A stretch of DNA of 64,000 nucleotides from an uncultured Verrucomicrobiota bacterium (GTDB lineage: Bacteria; Verrucomicrobiota; Verrucomicrobiia; Opitutales; Opitutaceae): assembly GCA_903904685.1 (NCBI GenBank), contig CAIVDS010000021.1, forward strand, positions 52,560 through 116,559. The letters run 5' to 3'. The position numbers were made by a program, and so were the translations under genes. The number at the start of each line of letters is the position of its first letter. The stretch's first letter is position 1. The notes beneath the pieces were generated by a model. It did not search any database, was not told the origin of the DNA, and worked only from the letters and a program-made list of their open reading frames with translations. Of this stretch, positions 1 through 9,105 are shown piece by piece.

Positions 1-2
1 AT

Positions 3-1715
3 TGGGAGTTTTTTGCCGAGATCGAGGCGGGCGCGATTGCCGACGGCCAACCGGTCACGCTATGCGCCGACGGTCTCGATTACTCGGGATGGATTTTGGT
101 GGATGGCAAAATTGCCGCTACTTTTTCGGGTGCGCTGAAGCCGCACCGCATCGACCTGAGCGCCGCCCTCGGTGACGGGAAAAAGCATGTGTTGGGGCTC
201 GTTTTCGACGAACCGCCGTCGGAGCAGGGGCAGATCGGGTTTACGGTCCGGTCGCGGTATTTCAAGCCGCGCAACAACTATTCGTGGGACTTTTGTCCGC
301 GCATGGTCACCATCGGAGTGTGGGACGCGCTCACGTTGGAGATTGGGCTCCGGACGGCGGAGCTGGTGCGGCTGTCGCCACGAGTAAGCGACAGTCTGGA
401 TAAGGGCCGGATCCAGGCTCTCGTTTCCGGCGTGCCTGGCGAGACTGTGACCCTGCGGGTCTCGAAGAATGGCCGTGAAGTTGCCTTCGCCGCTCGCGTG
501 CTCGGGGAGGGGAACACCGAGATCGTCCTCGAATTGCCGCAGATCGAACTCTGGTGGCCGAACGGACAAGGGGCTCAACCTCTCTATGATGTCGTACTGA
601 CCAACGATTCCTGCGAGGTGCTGGCCAAGACGCGAACAGGCTTCAAGCGCATCCGTTGGCTGCCGTGCGAGGGAGCTCCCGAGGGGGCGCTGCCGTGGAT
701 CTGCGAGGTGAACGGACGTCCGGTCTTCCTGCGAGGCGTGAACTGGGTCGCCGTGAACCTCGATTATCACTCGGTAACCGAGGCGCAATATCGCCAGCGC
801 ATCGGCCTGTATCGGGACATGGGTTGCAATGTGCTCCGCGTTTGGGGTGGGGCGTTTCTTGAGCGCGAGATTTTCTATAATCTCTGCGATGAGGCGGGGT
901 TGCTCGTGTGGCAGGAGTTTCCCTTGTGTTCATCGGGCATCGACAACTGGCCGCCCGAGGATACCCAGACCATTCAGGAATTGGGCGAGATTGCCCGCAG
1001 CTACATCCGCCGGCGCGGGCACCATGCGAGCAAACTGCTCTGGTGCGGTGGCAACGAACTCCAGCACGCCGAGGGCCGCAAGGATGGCGTGGGCATTCCA
1101 ATCACGCTGGCGCATCCCTGCATCGCCGCGCTAGACCAGGTGGTCGCCGAGGAGGACCCGGGGACGCGTTTCCTTCCATCGTCCAGCAGCGGTCCGAGCT
1201 TTTACGCCGGCGAAAATAATTTCGGGAAAGGCATTCATCACGACGTGCATGGTCCGTGGGAGACCAAAGACATCGCCCAGTGGACCCAGTATTGGGCGAA
1301 GGACGATGCGCTTTTTCGGTCCGAGACCGGCATGCCCGGCGTCGCATCGCTGGAGGTGCTCGAGCGTTACTGTGGAACCGAGAATCCATGGCCGCCAAAC
1401 CGCGACAACAAATACTACCGGCATACCAGTGTTTGCTGGGTGCAGTGGGACATTTTTTGCGCCGCTCATCCGGGCGTTGAAAAGCTCGAGGCACGCGACG
1501 GACTCGGAAAATACGTCGAGTTCAGCCAGGCGCTTCAGGCCGAGGCGCTGACCATCGCCGTGCGCGCTTGTCGCGAGCGTTTTCCCAAGTGCGGAGGTGT
1601 CATTCTCTGGATGGGGCATGACGTTTATCCGTGCCCGATCAACACCAGCATCATCGATTTCGAGGGGACGCCGAAGCCGGCCTATTACGCGGTGCGAGAA
1701 CTCTATCGCGCATAA
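3..1715 (+). CDS. Glycoside hydrolase family 2, beta-mannosidase-like (5' end outside window)
   Basis: This is the C-terminal part of a GH2 enzyme that removes terminal beta-linked sugars, most likely mannose, from glycans. The reading frame is open from base 3, so the start lies outside the window. The acid/base motif CGGNE has its Glu codon at 1056-1058, and the nucleophile motif RSETGMPG has its Glu codon at 1323-1325. Both resemble beta-mannosidases more than beta-galactosidases. The jelly-roll and immunoglobulin-like domains precede the barrel. It opens a run of same-strand sugar genes (1743-8113), which also includes an alpha-mannosidase. Exact substrate is inferred; beta-glucuronidase-like specificity is less likely. 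Confidence 0.9.
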   Translation, partial: WEFFAEIEAGAIADGQPVTLCADGLDYSGWILVDGKIAATFSGALKPHRIDLSAALGDGKKHVLGLVFDEPPSEQGQIGFTVRSRYFKPRNNYSWDFCPRMVTIGVWDALTLEIGLRTAELVRLSPRVSDSLDKGRIQALVSGVPGETVTLRVSKNGREVAFAARVLGEGNTEIVLELPQIELWWPNGQGAQPLYDVVLTNDSCEVLAKTRTGFKRIRWLPCEGAPEGALPWICEVNGRPVFLRGVNWVAVNLDYHSVTEAQYRQRIGLYRDMGCNVLRVWGGAFLEREIFYNLCDEAGLLVWQEFPLCSSGIDNWPPEDTQTIQELGEIARSYIRRRGHHASKLLWCGGNELQHAEGRKDGVGIPITLAHPCIAALDQVVAEEDPGTRFLPSSSSGPSFYAGENNFGKGIHHDVHGPWETKDIAQWTQYWAKDDALFRSETGMPGVASLEVLERYCGTENPWPPNRDNKYYRHTSVCWVQWDIFCAAHPGVEKLEARDGLGKYVEFSQALQAEALTIAVRACRERFPKCGGVILWMGHDVYPCPINTSIIDFEGTPKPAYYAVRELYRA

Positions 1716-1742
1716 GTCACCCATCGTTGTATTTTTATCCCA

Positions 1743-2747
1743 ATGACCTTTCTTGCCGCCCATTATCGCAGCGTTGCCGATGTCGTCCTCCGGACGACTT
1801 CCTTCGAGTCGGTTTCCGATCACGAAACGCTTTTGGCCGTGGACGCCTGCGGCATATGCGGGACCGACATCAATGCCATCCTGCGTGGTTCGGCGGATTA
1901 TTTGCAGGTCGGCCATGAGATTGCCGGTCGTGTTCTGGACCGCGACGGCGTTCCCACCGCCCGCCGGGTCGTGTTGGAAAGTTCCAGTGCCTGCGGTCGT
2001 TGCGCATCGTGCCGCAATGGACGGACGGACCTGTGCACCGACGTGAAGAGCTTCTTTCAACGGCGCTACTTTGGCATCGCCGAACAGATGATCAGTCCGA
2101 CGATCTCGGTGCTCGACTACGACGGAATGGACCCTGCGGTGGCCACGCTTTCCGAGCCGCTCGGGGTGGCGATCGACCTGTGCGAGGTTGCGCAGATCAC
2201 GCCTTATTCCACGGTGCTCGTTGTCGGACTCGGCCCGATCGGGCTGATGGCGGTGCGGCTGGCGAAGCTGGCGGGTGCAAAGAAAATCTACGCCGCGACG
2301 TTCTCCGCGCGCGAAAAGCGCAATGCGCTCGCCCTCGACTTCGGAGCCGCCGAACTGCTTTGTGAGGACGAGATTCCGCTGGCGCAGCGCAAGCTCGATC
2401 CCGCGCCCGACCGTATCCTCAGCTCGGCGCCGCCCTCCTCGCTGGGGGACTGCGTGCATGTGGCGGCGCCGGGGGCGCATATCGCCTTCATCGGCGTCGG
2501 GCATGGCGATTCGGACCGCGTGGTGCTACCAGGAAACAAGTTTCATTTCAAAAAGCTCCAGTTGCGCAGCTCCTTTGCCTCGCCCGCGCTGCGCACACCC
2601 ATGGCGCTTGAACTCCTGCGCAGCGGCCGCGTTGACGGAGCGAAGTTAATTTCCCACCGCTTCCCGCTGGCGGACGCCGTCGAGGCGGTGCGCGTGGCCT
2701 GTCAGGATAAAAACAACGCCATCAAGGTCGTGGTGGTGAACGAATAA
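1743..2747 (+). CDS. Zinc-dependent medium-chain dehydrogenase
   Basis: An MDR-family NAD(P)-dependent alcohol/polyol dehydrogenase, 334 aa. Catalytic zinc ligands are visible as Cys39 in GICGTD and His58-Glu59 in GHE. The structural zinc site has four cysteines at 84, 87, 90 and 98. The Rossmann glycine motif GLGPIG is at about 162-167. It lies 27 bp after the GH2 gene and 4 bp before an oxidoreductase gene, so it is probably part of one operon. The likely role is oxidation of a released sugar or sugar alcohol, by analogy with sorbitol or galactitol dehydrogenases; the substrate cannot be read from sequence. Confidence 0.88.
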   Translation: MTFLAAHYRSVADVVLRTTSFESVSDHETLLAVDACGICGTDINAILRGSADYLQVGHEIAGRVLDRDGVPTARRVVLESSSACGRCASCRNGRTDLCTDVKSFFQRRYFGIAEQMISPTISVLDYDGMDPAVATLSEPLGVAIDLCEVAQITPYSTVLVVGLGPIGLMAVRLAKLAGAKKIYAATFSAREKRNALALDFGAAELLCEDEIPLAQRKLDPAPDRILSSAPPSSLGDCVHVAAPGAHIAFIGVGHGDSDRVVLPGNKFHFKKLQLRSSFASPALRTPMALELLRSGRVDGAKLISHRFPLADAVEAVRVACQDKNNAIKVVVVNE

Positions 2748-2751
2748 ATTT

Positions 2752-3819
2752 ATGCCTCATTCTACTCCCCGTTTCGGCGTCATCGGCGCCGGTTCTATTG
2801 GTCGTATTCATCTGGAGGCTTTGCGCACCGCTGGATTGCCGGTGGTCGCCATCGCCGACCCCGTGCCGGCCGCGCGCGAGAAGGCTCGCGAGTTTTTTCC
2901 CGACGCCGTGCTTTACGAGGATTGGCGCGGGTTGCTTGCCGACGCGAAGGTCGATGCCGTCAACATTTGCACGATCAGCTCGATGCATTTCGAGATCCTG
3001 CGCGAGGCGGTTGCCGCAAGTAAGCATGTGCTCTGCGAGAAAACGCTCACCGCCGACGGTGGCCAGGCCCGTGAAGCCCTCAAGCTCAAGCTGAAGCCTG
3101 GCCAGATCGTCCAGTCGGCCTACATGAAGCGTTTTTTCCCCGCTTCGGTGCAGGCGAAAGCGTGGCTGGCGGAGATCGGCCGGCCTCTTTGCGCGACGGT
3201 GCGTTCCTTTCAGGGCGGCTGGTGTGACGAAAAAATGTTCAACGATCCGGGTTGGAAGCCGGGCGCAAAGGGAGTATCCAACATCCGGATCTTCGCCTCC
3301 GGAGGCATGCTGCACATGGCGGGCAGCCATATGCTCGACATGACCGCATGGCTGCTCGGCGAGCCCGCTACCATCGCTTGCGAGACTTGGGCGCCGGACG
3401 GCTACGACGCCGAGCTGCACGCCCACGCGCTCTTCAAGATGCGTTCGGGCGTGATCGTTCATTTCGAGGCCGCGCTGACCAACCTCAACCGTTTGGGCGC
3501 GTATCAGAACGGATGGGACGAGTTCATCGAGATCACCGGCACCAAGGGTCGCATCGAGCTCTGTTTTCCACTCTGGAATAAGCCGCTTGATAACGCTCCC
3601 CGCGTGCGCCTTTACCGCGAGGCGCAGAAGTCGTGGCAGGAGTCGTCGGCTCCGCTTGTGAATCCGTTCCAGCTTGAAATGGAGGCGTTCGCCCGCGTCT
3701 GTCGCGGCGAGCCCTCGGAGTTTCCATCGTTGCGCGACGGTCTTGTGGTTGATCTCTGGATCGATGCCTGCCTGCAATCCGCCGCGTCCGGCGGACGGAT
3801 GGCTTTTCCCTCGTATTGA
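2752..3819 (+). CDS. Gfo/Idh/MocA family oxidoreductase
   Basis: A 355 aa NAD(P)-dependent oxidoreductase of the glucose-fructose oxidoreductase / inositol dehydrogenase family. The N-terminal Rossmann fold shows GAGSIG at residues 12-17. The usual EKP motif appears as Glu96-Lys97-Thr, so the proline is replaced. A C-terminal alpha/beta domain follows. It sits 4 bp after the dehydrogenase and ends directly before the alpha-mannosidase, which suggests a coupled operon for processing released monosaccharides. Substrate unknown. Confidence 0.88.
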   Translation: MPHSTPRFGVIGAGSIGRIHLEALRTAGLPVVAIADPVPAAREKAREFFPDAVLYEDWRGLLADAKVDAVNICTISSMHFEILREAVAASKHVLCEKTLTADGGQAREALKLKLKPGQIVQSAYMKRFFPASVQAKAWLAEIGRPLCATVRSFQGGWCDEKMFNDPGWKPGAKGVSNIRIFASGGMLHMAGSHMLDMTAWLLGEPATIACETWAPDGYDAELHAHALFKMRSGVIVHFEAALTNLNRLGAYQNGWDEFIEITGTKGRIELCFPLWNKPLDNAPRVRLYREAQKSWQESSAPLVNPFQLEMEAFARVCRGEPSEFPSLRDGLVVDLWIDACLQSAASGGRMAFPSY

Positions 3820-3824
3820 ACGCC

Positions 3825-6272
3825 ATGTCCACGGGTAAACTTGTCTTTCACCTCCTTCCCAACGCGCATCTCGATCCTGTCTGGCTGTGGGACTGGCGCG
3901 AGGGACTCACCGAGGGCATCACCACCGTTCGCACGGTGCTTGACCTCATGGACGAGCGTCCCGAGCTCACCTTCATGCGCGGCGAGGCGGTTATCTACCG
4001 GCACATTCAGCAATACGCACCCGACCTCTTTCGCCGCATCCGCCAGAAAATCGACGCTGGCCGCTGGGACGTGGTCGGCGGCACCTGGGTGCAGCCCGAC
4101 TCCAATCTCCCGTCGACCGAAACGCTGTGCCGCAATTTCGAGATGTCGCTGGCCTACTTTGAGCGTGAGCTCGGGGTGCGGCCGACCGCCGCTTGGCAGG
4201 CCGACAGTTTTGGGCACTCCGCCGGCTGGCCGAACATCCTGCGGAGTTTCGGCATGGATGGTTTTGCCTTCACGCGGCCGCAGCGGGCGCAGTTCCCCAT
4301 GGAATCGCCCGTTTTCTGGTGGGACTGCGACCACGATGACCGGTTGCTGTGCTATCGTCAGCATGGCATGTGGTATTGCACGGAACGCGGCACCGTGCCG
4401 GCGCTTTTGGACGAGACGCTCGCCGCCTCGACGAAACAGCCATGGCGCAATGTCGGCGTCCTCATCGGTCTCGGCAATCATGGTGGCGGCCCCACGCGCC
4501 GCCACCTCGACGATGTCGCAAAATGGAGTGCGGCTCATCCCGACGTAGAGGTACGCTACTCGACGCTTCATGGCCTTTTTGCCGCGCTGCAGCATGAACT
4601 CGGCAAATCGCCAGCCGTCGTCGCTCCCTCCGTGAAAGGCGAGTTCGGCTACTGCCTGCGCGGCTGCTATTCGTCGGTGCAGAAATTCAAGAGCCTCTAC
4701 CGCCAGACCGAGCAGGCGCTCGTGGCGGCCGAGGCCGTGCAGAGTCTGGTCGGTGCACACCAGCCGGGCGCGAAGCAGCCGTTGGACGAGGCGTGGGAAA
4801 GCGTCCTCTTCAACAGCTTTCACGATATCCTGCCAGGTTCCAGCATCGAGCGCGCTATCGATGACCAGCTTGCCTGGACCAGCGTGGCGATGCACCACGC
4901 GCAGAAAGCCAGCCTGAACGCGCTCACCCGTCTGGCCGCCGCCGTGGACACTCGCGTGCCGCCGCCGGCCTCACCCGACGCGCCCACGCAAGTTCCGGTG
5001 CTGGTATGGAACCCGTCGGCGCGTCCGTTCTCTGGCGGGGTCGAAATCGAGACGTCGTTGGATTACCGTCCGTTTTTTCAATACAAGAACCGGACTTCCG
5101 AATTCCCGTTCGCATTGTGGGATGCAAAGGGACGTCCGTTGCCCTTCCAAGAAATTGCAACCGAGCATAGCTCAATGCCCAGCTTTCCGTGGCGAAAACG
5201 GGTGGTGGTGCAGCTGCGGATTCCCTCGTTCGGTTGGCATGTCGTTCGCATGGGTTTGGCGGCGCAAAAGATGGCACCTGTTAAGGGGAAGAATCCCTGC
5301 CATGCGGGAACAGGCGCGAAGCCTTGGATTTCCAGCGACCGCTGGCGGGTCGGCGTGGATGCTTCCGGTGGCATCGCGATCAAGCTCGCCGGCAAAAATC
5401 TTTTTTGCGGACGCGAACGCTTACGCCTTTTAGTCGTGGAGGATTCATGGGGTTCGTGGGGCGGCATGGAGGAGGAACCTTCCTCGTGGCAGCACGACCG
5501 TGTGCGCGAGGAGTGGAAACTGGTGCGCAGCGAGGTTGTCGAAGCAGGGTCTGAGCGTTCCCGCCTGTGGACGCGCTGGTCGGGGAAAAACTCCTGGGTG
5601 GAGCTGACCTTCGAGGTTGGCCGCGACATGTCATGGGTCGCGGTGCATGGGCGCCTTCTTTGGAGCGAACGCAGTGCACGTCTCCAACTCGTGCTGCCGT
5701 CAAAGGGACCGGCGGTGTGCGACGTGCCCGGCGGGGTCGCCACGCGTTCGCAACGCGGGCAGGTGCCGGTGGGTCGCTGGTTTCATCGGGTCAATTCATT
5801 GGGCACGTGCGTCGGCGTGGCCAGCGATGTACTGGGCGACGCGGATTTTCTATCGACCGAGACGCGACTCACACTGGCGCGCGCCACGCGCTACGCCAAC
5901 GACGTTGCGACCGGTCCTGCGGACAAGCCTTGGTTACCGGCGGTTGATTGCGGCGAACTCAAGTTTCGCCTGCGCCTATTTACCGATGGCATGGCCCCTG
6001 ACGACGTCGCCGAGACATTGATTGCACCACCAGTCATGCTGCCGGTTCTTCCTTCGCCGGGATCATTGCCATCCACGGGTTCGCTTGGAGAGCTAAAGCC
6101 GGACGGAATGCGCCTGCTCTCGATTCACCCCGCAGCCGATGGCACACTCAGAGTGCGGGTGCAAAACCGGGGGGAAAAGACTGTCGTTGCCAAGTTTATG
6201 CAGGCCGGCAAGACCGTTTCACTTGGGCGGATCACTCCGCAGCAGATCGTTACCAAAACCATTTCATCATGA
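3825..6272 (+). CDS. Alpha-mannosidase, glycoside hydrolase family 38
   Basis: A GH38 enzyme that hydrolyses alpha-mannosidic bonds, about 815 aa. The N-terminal catalytic domain contains the zinc motif AHLDPVW (His15, Asp17) and the nucleophile motif WQADSFGHS (Asp127, codon 4203-4205). A second His lies in GNHGGGPTRRH, and the C-terminal half is the usual all-beta region. The ATG at 3825 is preferred; a TTG at 3816, overlapping the previous stop, would add MNA. The next gene overlaps by ATGA. With the GH2 enzyme at the window start it suggests a mannose-containing glycan such as N-glycan or plant/algal mannan side chains. Confidence 0.93.
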   Translation: MSTGKLVFHLLPNAHLDPVWLWDWREGLTEGITTVRTVLDLMDERPELTFMRGEAVIYRHIQQYAPDLFRRIRQKIDAGRWDVVGGTWVQPDSNLPSTETLCRNFEMSLAYFERELGVRPTAAWQADSFGHSAGWPNILRSFGMDGFAFTRPQRAQFPMESPVFWWDCDHDDRLLCYRQHGMWYCTERGTVPALLDETLAASTKQPWRNVGVLIGLGNHGGGPTRRHLDDVAKWSAAHPDVEVRYSTLHGLFAALQHELGKSPAVVAPSVKGEFGYCLRGCYSSVQKFKSLYRQTEQALVAAEAVQSLVGAHQPGAKQPLDEAWESVLFNSFHDILPGSSIERAIDDQLAWTSVAMHHAQKASLNALTRLAAAVDTRVPPPASPDAPTQVPVLVWNPSARPFSGGVEIETSLDYRPFFQYKNRTSEFPFALWDAKGRPLPFQEIATEHSSMPSFPWRKRVVVQLRIPSFGWHVVRMGLAAQKMAPVKGKNPCHAGTGAKPWISSDRWRVGVDASGGIAIKLAGKNLFCGRERLRLLVVEDSWGSWGGMEEEPSSWQHDRVREEWKLVRSEVVEAGSERSRLWTRWSGKNSWVELTFEVGRDMSWVAVHGRLLWSERSARLQLVLPSKGPAVCDVPGGVATRSQRGQVPVGRWFHRVNSLGTCVGVASDVLGDADFLSTETRLTLARATRYANDVATGPADKPWLPAVDCGELKFRLRLFTDGMAPDDVAETLIAPPVMLPVLPSPGSLPSTGSLGELKPDGMRLLSIHPAADGTLRVRVQNRGEKTVVAKFMQAGKTVSLGRITPQQIVTKTISS

Positions 6273-8113
6273 AACTTATCTCGGGATTGGCTGAAGGACA
6301 GGTGTTGCAGCGACTCGGCAAGGCCGGAGCGACCATGTTTTTGAGTGGAGAAACCGACACGGATGGGCCGGTGCAGGTAACCATCGCCAAGGCCGGTCGG
6401 CCGATCTCCGGCTGGAACCGGCGCAAGGTCGGCGAGGCGAAGCGCGGTCGCTTTACACTCAAGCTCGCAAGTATCCCTGCGGGCGGCCCGTATCGGCTCA
6501 GGCTGGAGACGGCGGGCAAGGATACGGAGTCAGCCGACGTGAAGGCGTTTTACGTCGGTGATGTGTGGATACTCGCCGGTCAGAGCAACATGGAGGGTGC
6601 GGGGCGGCTGCCCAGCGCGGCACGTCCGCATTCGCTTGTGCGCGCGTTTTCCCAGCGGCGCGAATGGCGGCAGGCGCTTGATCCGTTGCACATTCACGTC
6701 GAGTCTCCGGATGCGTGTCACAACTACGGTCGCCAGATCACGCGTGAAATGGGCGAAGAATGCCGCAAACGCTCATCGAGCGGCGCCGGCGCGGGTGTTC
6801 CTTTCGGCCGCGAGATGCTGGTCCGTTCCGGCGTGCCGCAGGGATTGATCTGCGTCGCGCGGGGAGGCAGCTCGATGGACCTGTGGAATCCGGGTGCGCC
6901 AGACCAGCTTTACGCCTCGATGATGGCCTCGGTGCGCGCCACGGGGCAGCCGGTGGCCGGCGTATTGTGGTATCAGGGCGAATCGGATATCTCCTTTGAA
7001 TCGTCGGCGCTCTACACCGAACGGATGAAAACCCTGGTGTCTGCGGTCCGCCGCGATTTGCGCCAGCCCCGGTTGCCCTGGGTGATGGTGCAGATCGCCC
7101 GCGTTTTCCGTGCAGGCACGGGCGAATACTGGAACAGCGTGCAGGAACAGCAGCGTCTGCTGCCAGGCATTATCCCAGATTTGGCAACGGTTGCGGCCAT
7201 CGACCTTGCTCTTGACGATGAGATTCACATTGGAGCGATCGACATGCCGAGACTGGGAGTCCGACTTGCTCGCGCCGCGGATTGGCTTTTGAACAAGACA
7301 GGGAAGGAATCGTCCCCGCCGCAACTGCGTGCAGTGCGGCGCACGATTTCCACCGAGAACTCGCCCGGCCCCAAGTGCGGGGTTGATGTGGTGTTCGATC
7401 GGGTGGTCGGAGGAATACGCGCGGACGGAGAACCGGCTGGATTCTGCCTGCTAGATCCGCAGGGAGTGGAGCTGCCGTGGATTTTCAAGACCACGCTGCA
7501 TGGTGATTTTGCGCGTCTGCATATTATGCGTCTGCCTCCGCCTGGATCGATGATCGCCTACGGACGAGGTTTCTATCCGCGTTGCAATCTCACCGACGGG
7601 CGTGATCTGGCGCTGCCGGTGTTTGCCGCGAGGGCCATTGAGGGTGACGCGGGGTTGATGCCGTTTGTAACAACGTGGAAGGTCTGCCCGGTAGTGGAGA
7701 CTGCGTCGTTCATTGACACGGCACGAAAGCCTGAACCGGGCCTATTGTCGACGGAGTTGAAGACCTATGAAGGCGGCTTCATCAACGAGCATGAGGCGTG
7801 GCAACGGAAAAGCGGACATGCCTTTTGGTGCGCGGCGCTTGAGCTGGACAATGCGCAGACCATCGAGTGCCTTATGGGTTACGACGGGCCCTTCAGGATG
7901 TGGCTCGATGGTCGGTCGTTTTTCTGCAACGCGGGCGGCACGAATCCCTGTATCGCCGATGAGAGTGGCAAGACGGTGAAGCTGTCTGCCGGTCGCCACG
8001 AGGTCATTGTCGGCATGGACATCAACCACGGACGTGCGTGGGGATTTTTCCTGCGCTTCCGCTTGACCGGAGCCAAAACGATTCCGATCGACGGGTTGCG
8101 TTACACGGTCTGA
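6269..8113 (+). CDS. SGNH-family carbohydrate acetylesterase (sialate O-acetylesterase-like)
   Basis: A 614 aa esterase that probably removes O-acetyl groups from a glycan. The nucleophile block is GQSNM with Ser106 (codon 6584-6586). A second block reads WYQGESD, and Asp316/Asp317 with His320 fit the C-terminal catalytic pair. An extra beta-rich domain occupies the last 250 residues. The start overlaps the GH38 stop as ATGA, indicating translational coupling and cooperation in trimming one glycan. No signal peptide is evident, so action after import, or a missed N-terminus, is possible. Confidence 0.85.
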   Translation: MKLISGLAEGQVLQRLGKAGATMFLSGETDTDGPVQVTIAKAGRPISGWNRRKVGEAKRGRFTLKLASIPAGGPYRLRLETAGKDTESADVKAFYVGDVWILAGQSNMEGAGRLPSAARPHSLVRAFSQRREWRQALDPLHIHVESPDACHNYGRQITREMGEECRKRSSSGAGAGVPFGREMLVRSGVPQGLICVARGGSSMDLWNPGAPDQLYASMMASVRATGQPVAGVLWYQGESDISFESSALYTERMKTLVSAVRRDLRQPRLPWVMVQIARVFRAGTGEYWNSVQEQQRLLPGIIPDLATVAAIDLALDDEIHIGAIDMPRLGVRLARAADWLLNKTGKESSPPQLRAVRRTISTENSPGPKCGVDVVFDRVVGGIRADGEPAGFCLLDPQGVELPWIFKTTLHGDFARLHIMRLPPPGSMIAYGRGFYPRCNLTDGRDLALPVFAARAIEGDAGLMPFVTTWKVCPVVETASFIDTARKPEPGLLSTELKTYEGGFINEHEAWQRKSGHAFWCAALELDNAQTIECLMGYDGPFRMWLDGRSFFCNAGGTNPCIADESGKTVKLSAGRHEVIVGMDINHGRAWGFFLRFRLTGAKTIPIDGLRYTV

Positions 8114-8129
8114 TTCGAACCCGATGAAC

Positions 8130-8163
8130 AACGTCCAGACCGGTCACTCCGGCTTGGGACGTT
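8130..8163. terminator. Hairpin between convergent genes
   Basis: A stem AACGTCC/GGACGTT with an inner CCGG/CCGG stem and a TCACT loop lies between two converging genes. There is no clear T-run on either strand, so a bidirectional terminator is only plausible. Confidence 0.4.
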
Positions 8164-8182
8164 ATCGGCCTGGCTTGATTCT

Positions 8183-9091
8183 TCAGACCGAGGGATTGGG
8201 GACGTAGGCGCCGCCGCGGCAGTTTTGCAGGTAACGCAGGGCGTGGACCTGACCGGTCATTTCGAGGTCATCCTTGTAGACCGGATCGTGCCAGCCTTCG
8301 ATGTCGATCGTGCTGGTGTAGCCGGCGGCGCGCAGAATCGAAATGATGTCCGTCCAGTTCGTGTCGCCAAAACCGGGATGGCGGTGATGATAGTGGGGCG
8401 TGGGTCCGCACATGCCTTCGCGGGCGATGACGTCGCGGTAGACGCTGGCGTCCTTGCCGTGTATATGGAAGACCTTGGCGATCCACTGGCGCAGCTGTGG
8501 GATCGGCTCGATGAGCTGGCCGAGCTGGTGGCAGGGCTCCCATTCGAGGCCGATATTTTTGTCGGGCAGGGCGTCGAACATGAGTTCCCACGCGGCGGGA
8601 TTGAAGGCGATGTTCCAGTCGCCGGTTTTCCAGTCGCCGCCCATCGGGCAATTTTCGAAGGCTAGGCGGACTCCCTTGTCGGTGGCGCGTTTGGAGAGGG
8701 GGCTGAAGACTTTTTTATATTGAGCGATGGAATCAGGGACGGATTTGCCGCGGACTCGGCCGGTGAAGCCGCACACGAGATCGGTTCCGAAGTCGGCGGC
8801 GTGATCGATTGCGAGCTTCCAGGCGAGACGGGTCTTGGCGTCCATTTCCTGATCGCCGAGCGGATTTCCGAAGACGCCGAGCGAGGAGACGACGGCGTCG
8901 TGCTTCTGGAGGAGAGGCTTCAGTTCCTTGGCGAGCTTGGGAAGGGAAACGGGGCCGAGTTCCTGCCAGAAGTTGATCTGGAGGCTTTCAAAGCCGAGCG
9001 GGAGTATCTGGCGGACGTATTCGGCGGTGTTGGCGCCTTTGCCGGCGAGAGTGCCGATGCGGATCATGCGGTCGAGGGTGGAGGAGGACAT
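8183..9091 (-). CDS. Sugar phosphate isomerase/epimerase-like TIM-barrel protein
   Basis: A 302 aa protein of the xylose-isomerase-like TIM-barrel superfamily. Metal-ligand-type residues are visible in AFENCPMGG, GLEWEPCH, HIHGKD and IDIEGWHD. Such proteins isomerise or epimerise sugars, keto-sugars or inositol derivatives and often sit next to Gfo/Idh/MocA oxidoreductases, as here: the next gene (9106-10146) is on the same strand just upstream. A substrate cannot be assigned. Confidence 0.87.
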   Translation of the reverse strand: MSSSTLDRMIRIGTLAGKGANTAEYVRQILPLGFESLQINFWQELGPVSLPKLAKELKPLLQKHDAVVSSLGVFGNPLGDQEMDAKTRLAWKLAIDHAADFGTDLVCGFTGRVRGKSVPDSIAQYKKVFSPLSKRATDKGVRLAFENCPMGGDWKTGDWNIAFNPAAWELMFDALPDKNIGLEWEPCHQLGQLIEPIPQLRQWIAKVFHIHGKDASVYRDVIAREGMCGPTPHYHHRHPGFGDTNWTDIISILRAAGYTSTIDIEGWHDPVYKDDLEMTGQVHALRYLQNCRGGAYVPNPSV

Positions 9092-9105
9092 GGCGGTGTG
9101 TTGGT

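Noticed and set aside
1131..2504. A 457-codon frame antisense to the GH2 and dehydrogenase genes
   Set aside because: It spans two well-supported genes on the other strand and lacks any domain.
7270..8750. CCGCGG sites as a special mark of the restriction region
   Set aside because: The same hexamer occurs several times in ordinary genes of this window (for example in the esterase and isomerase genes), so its mere presence is not informative.
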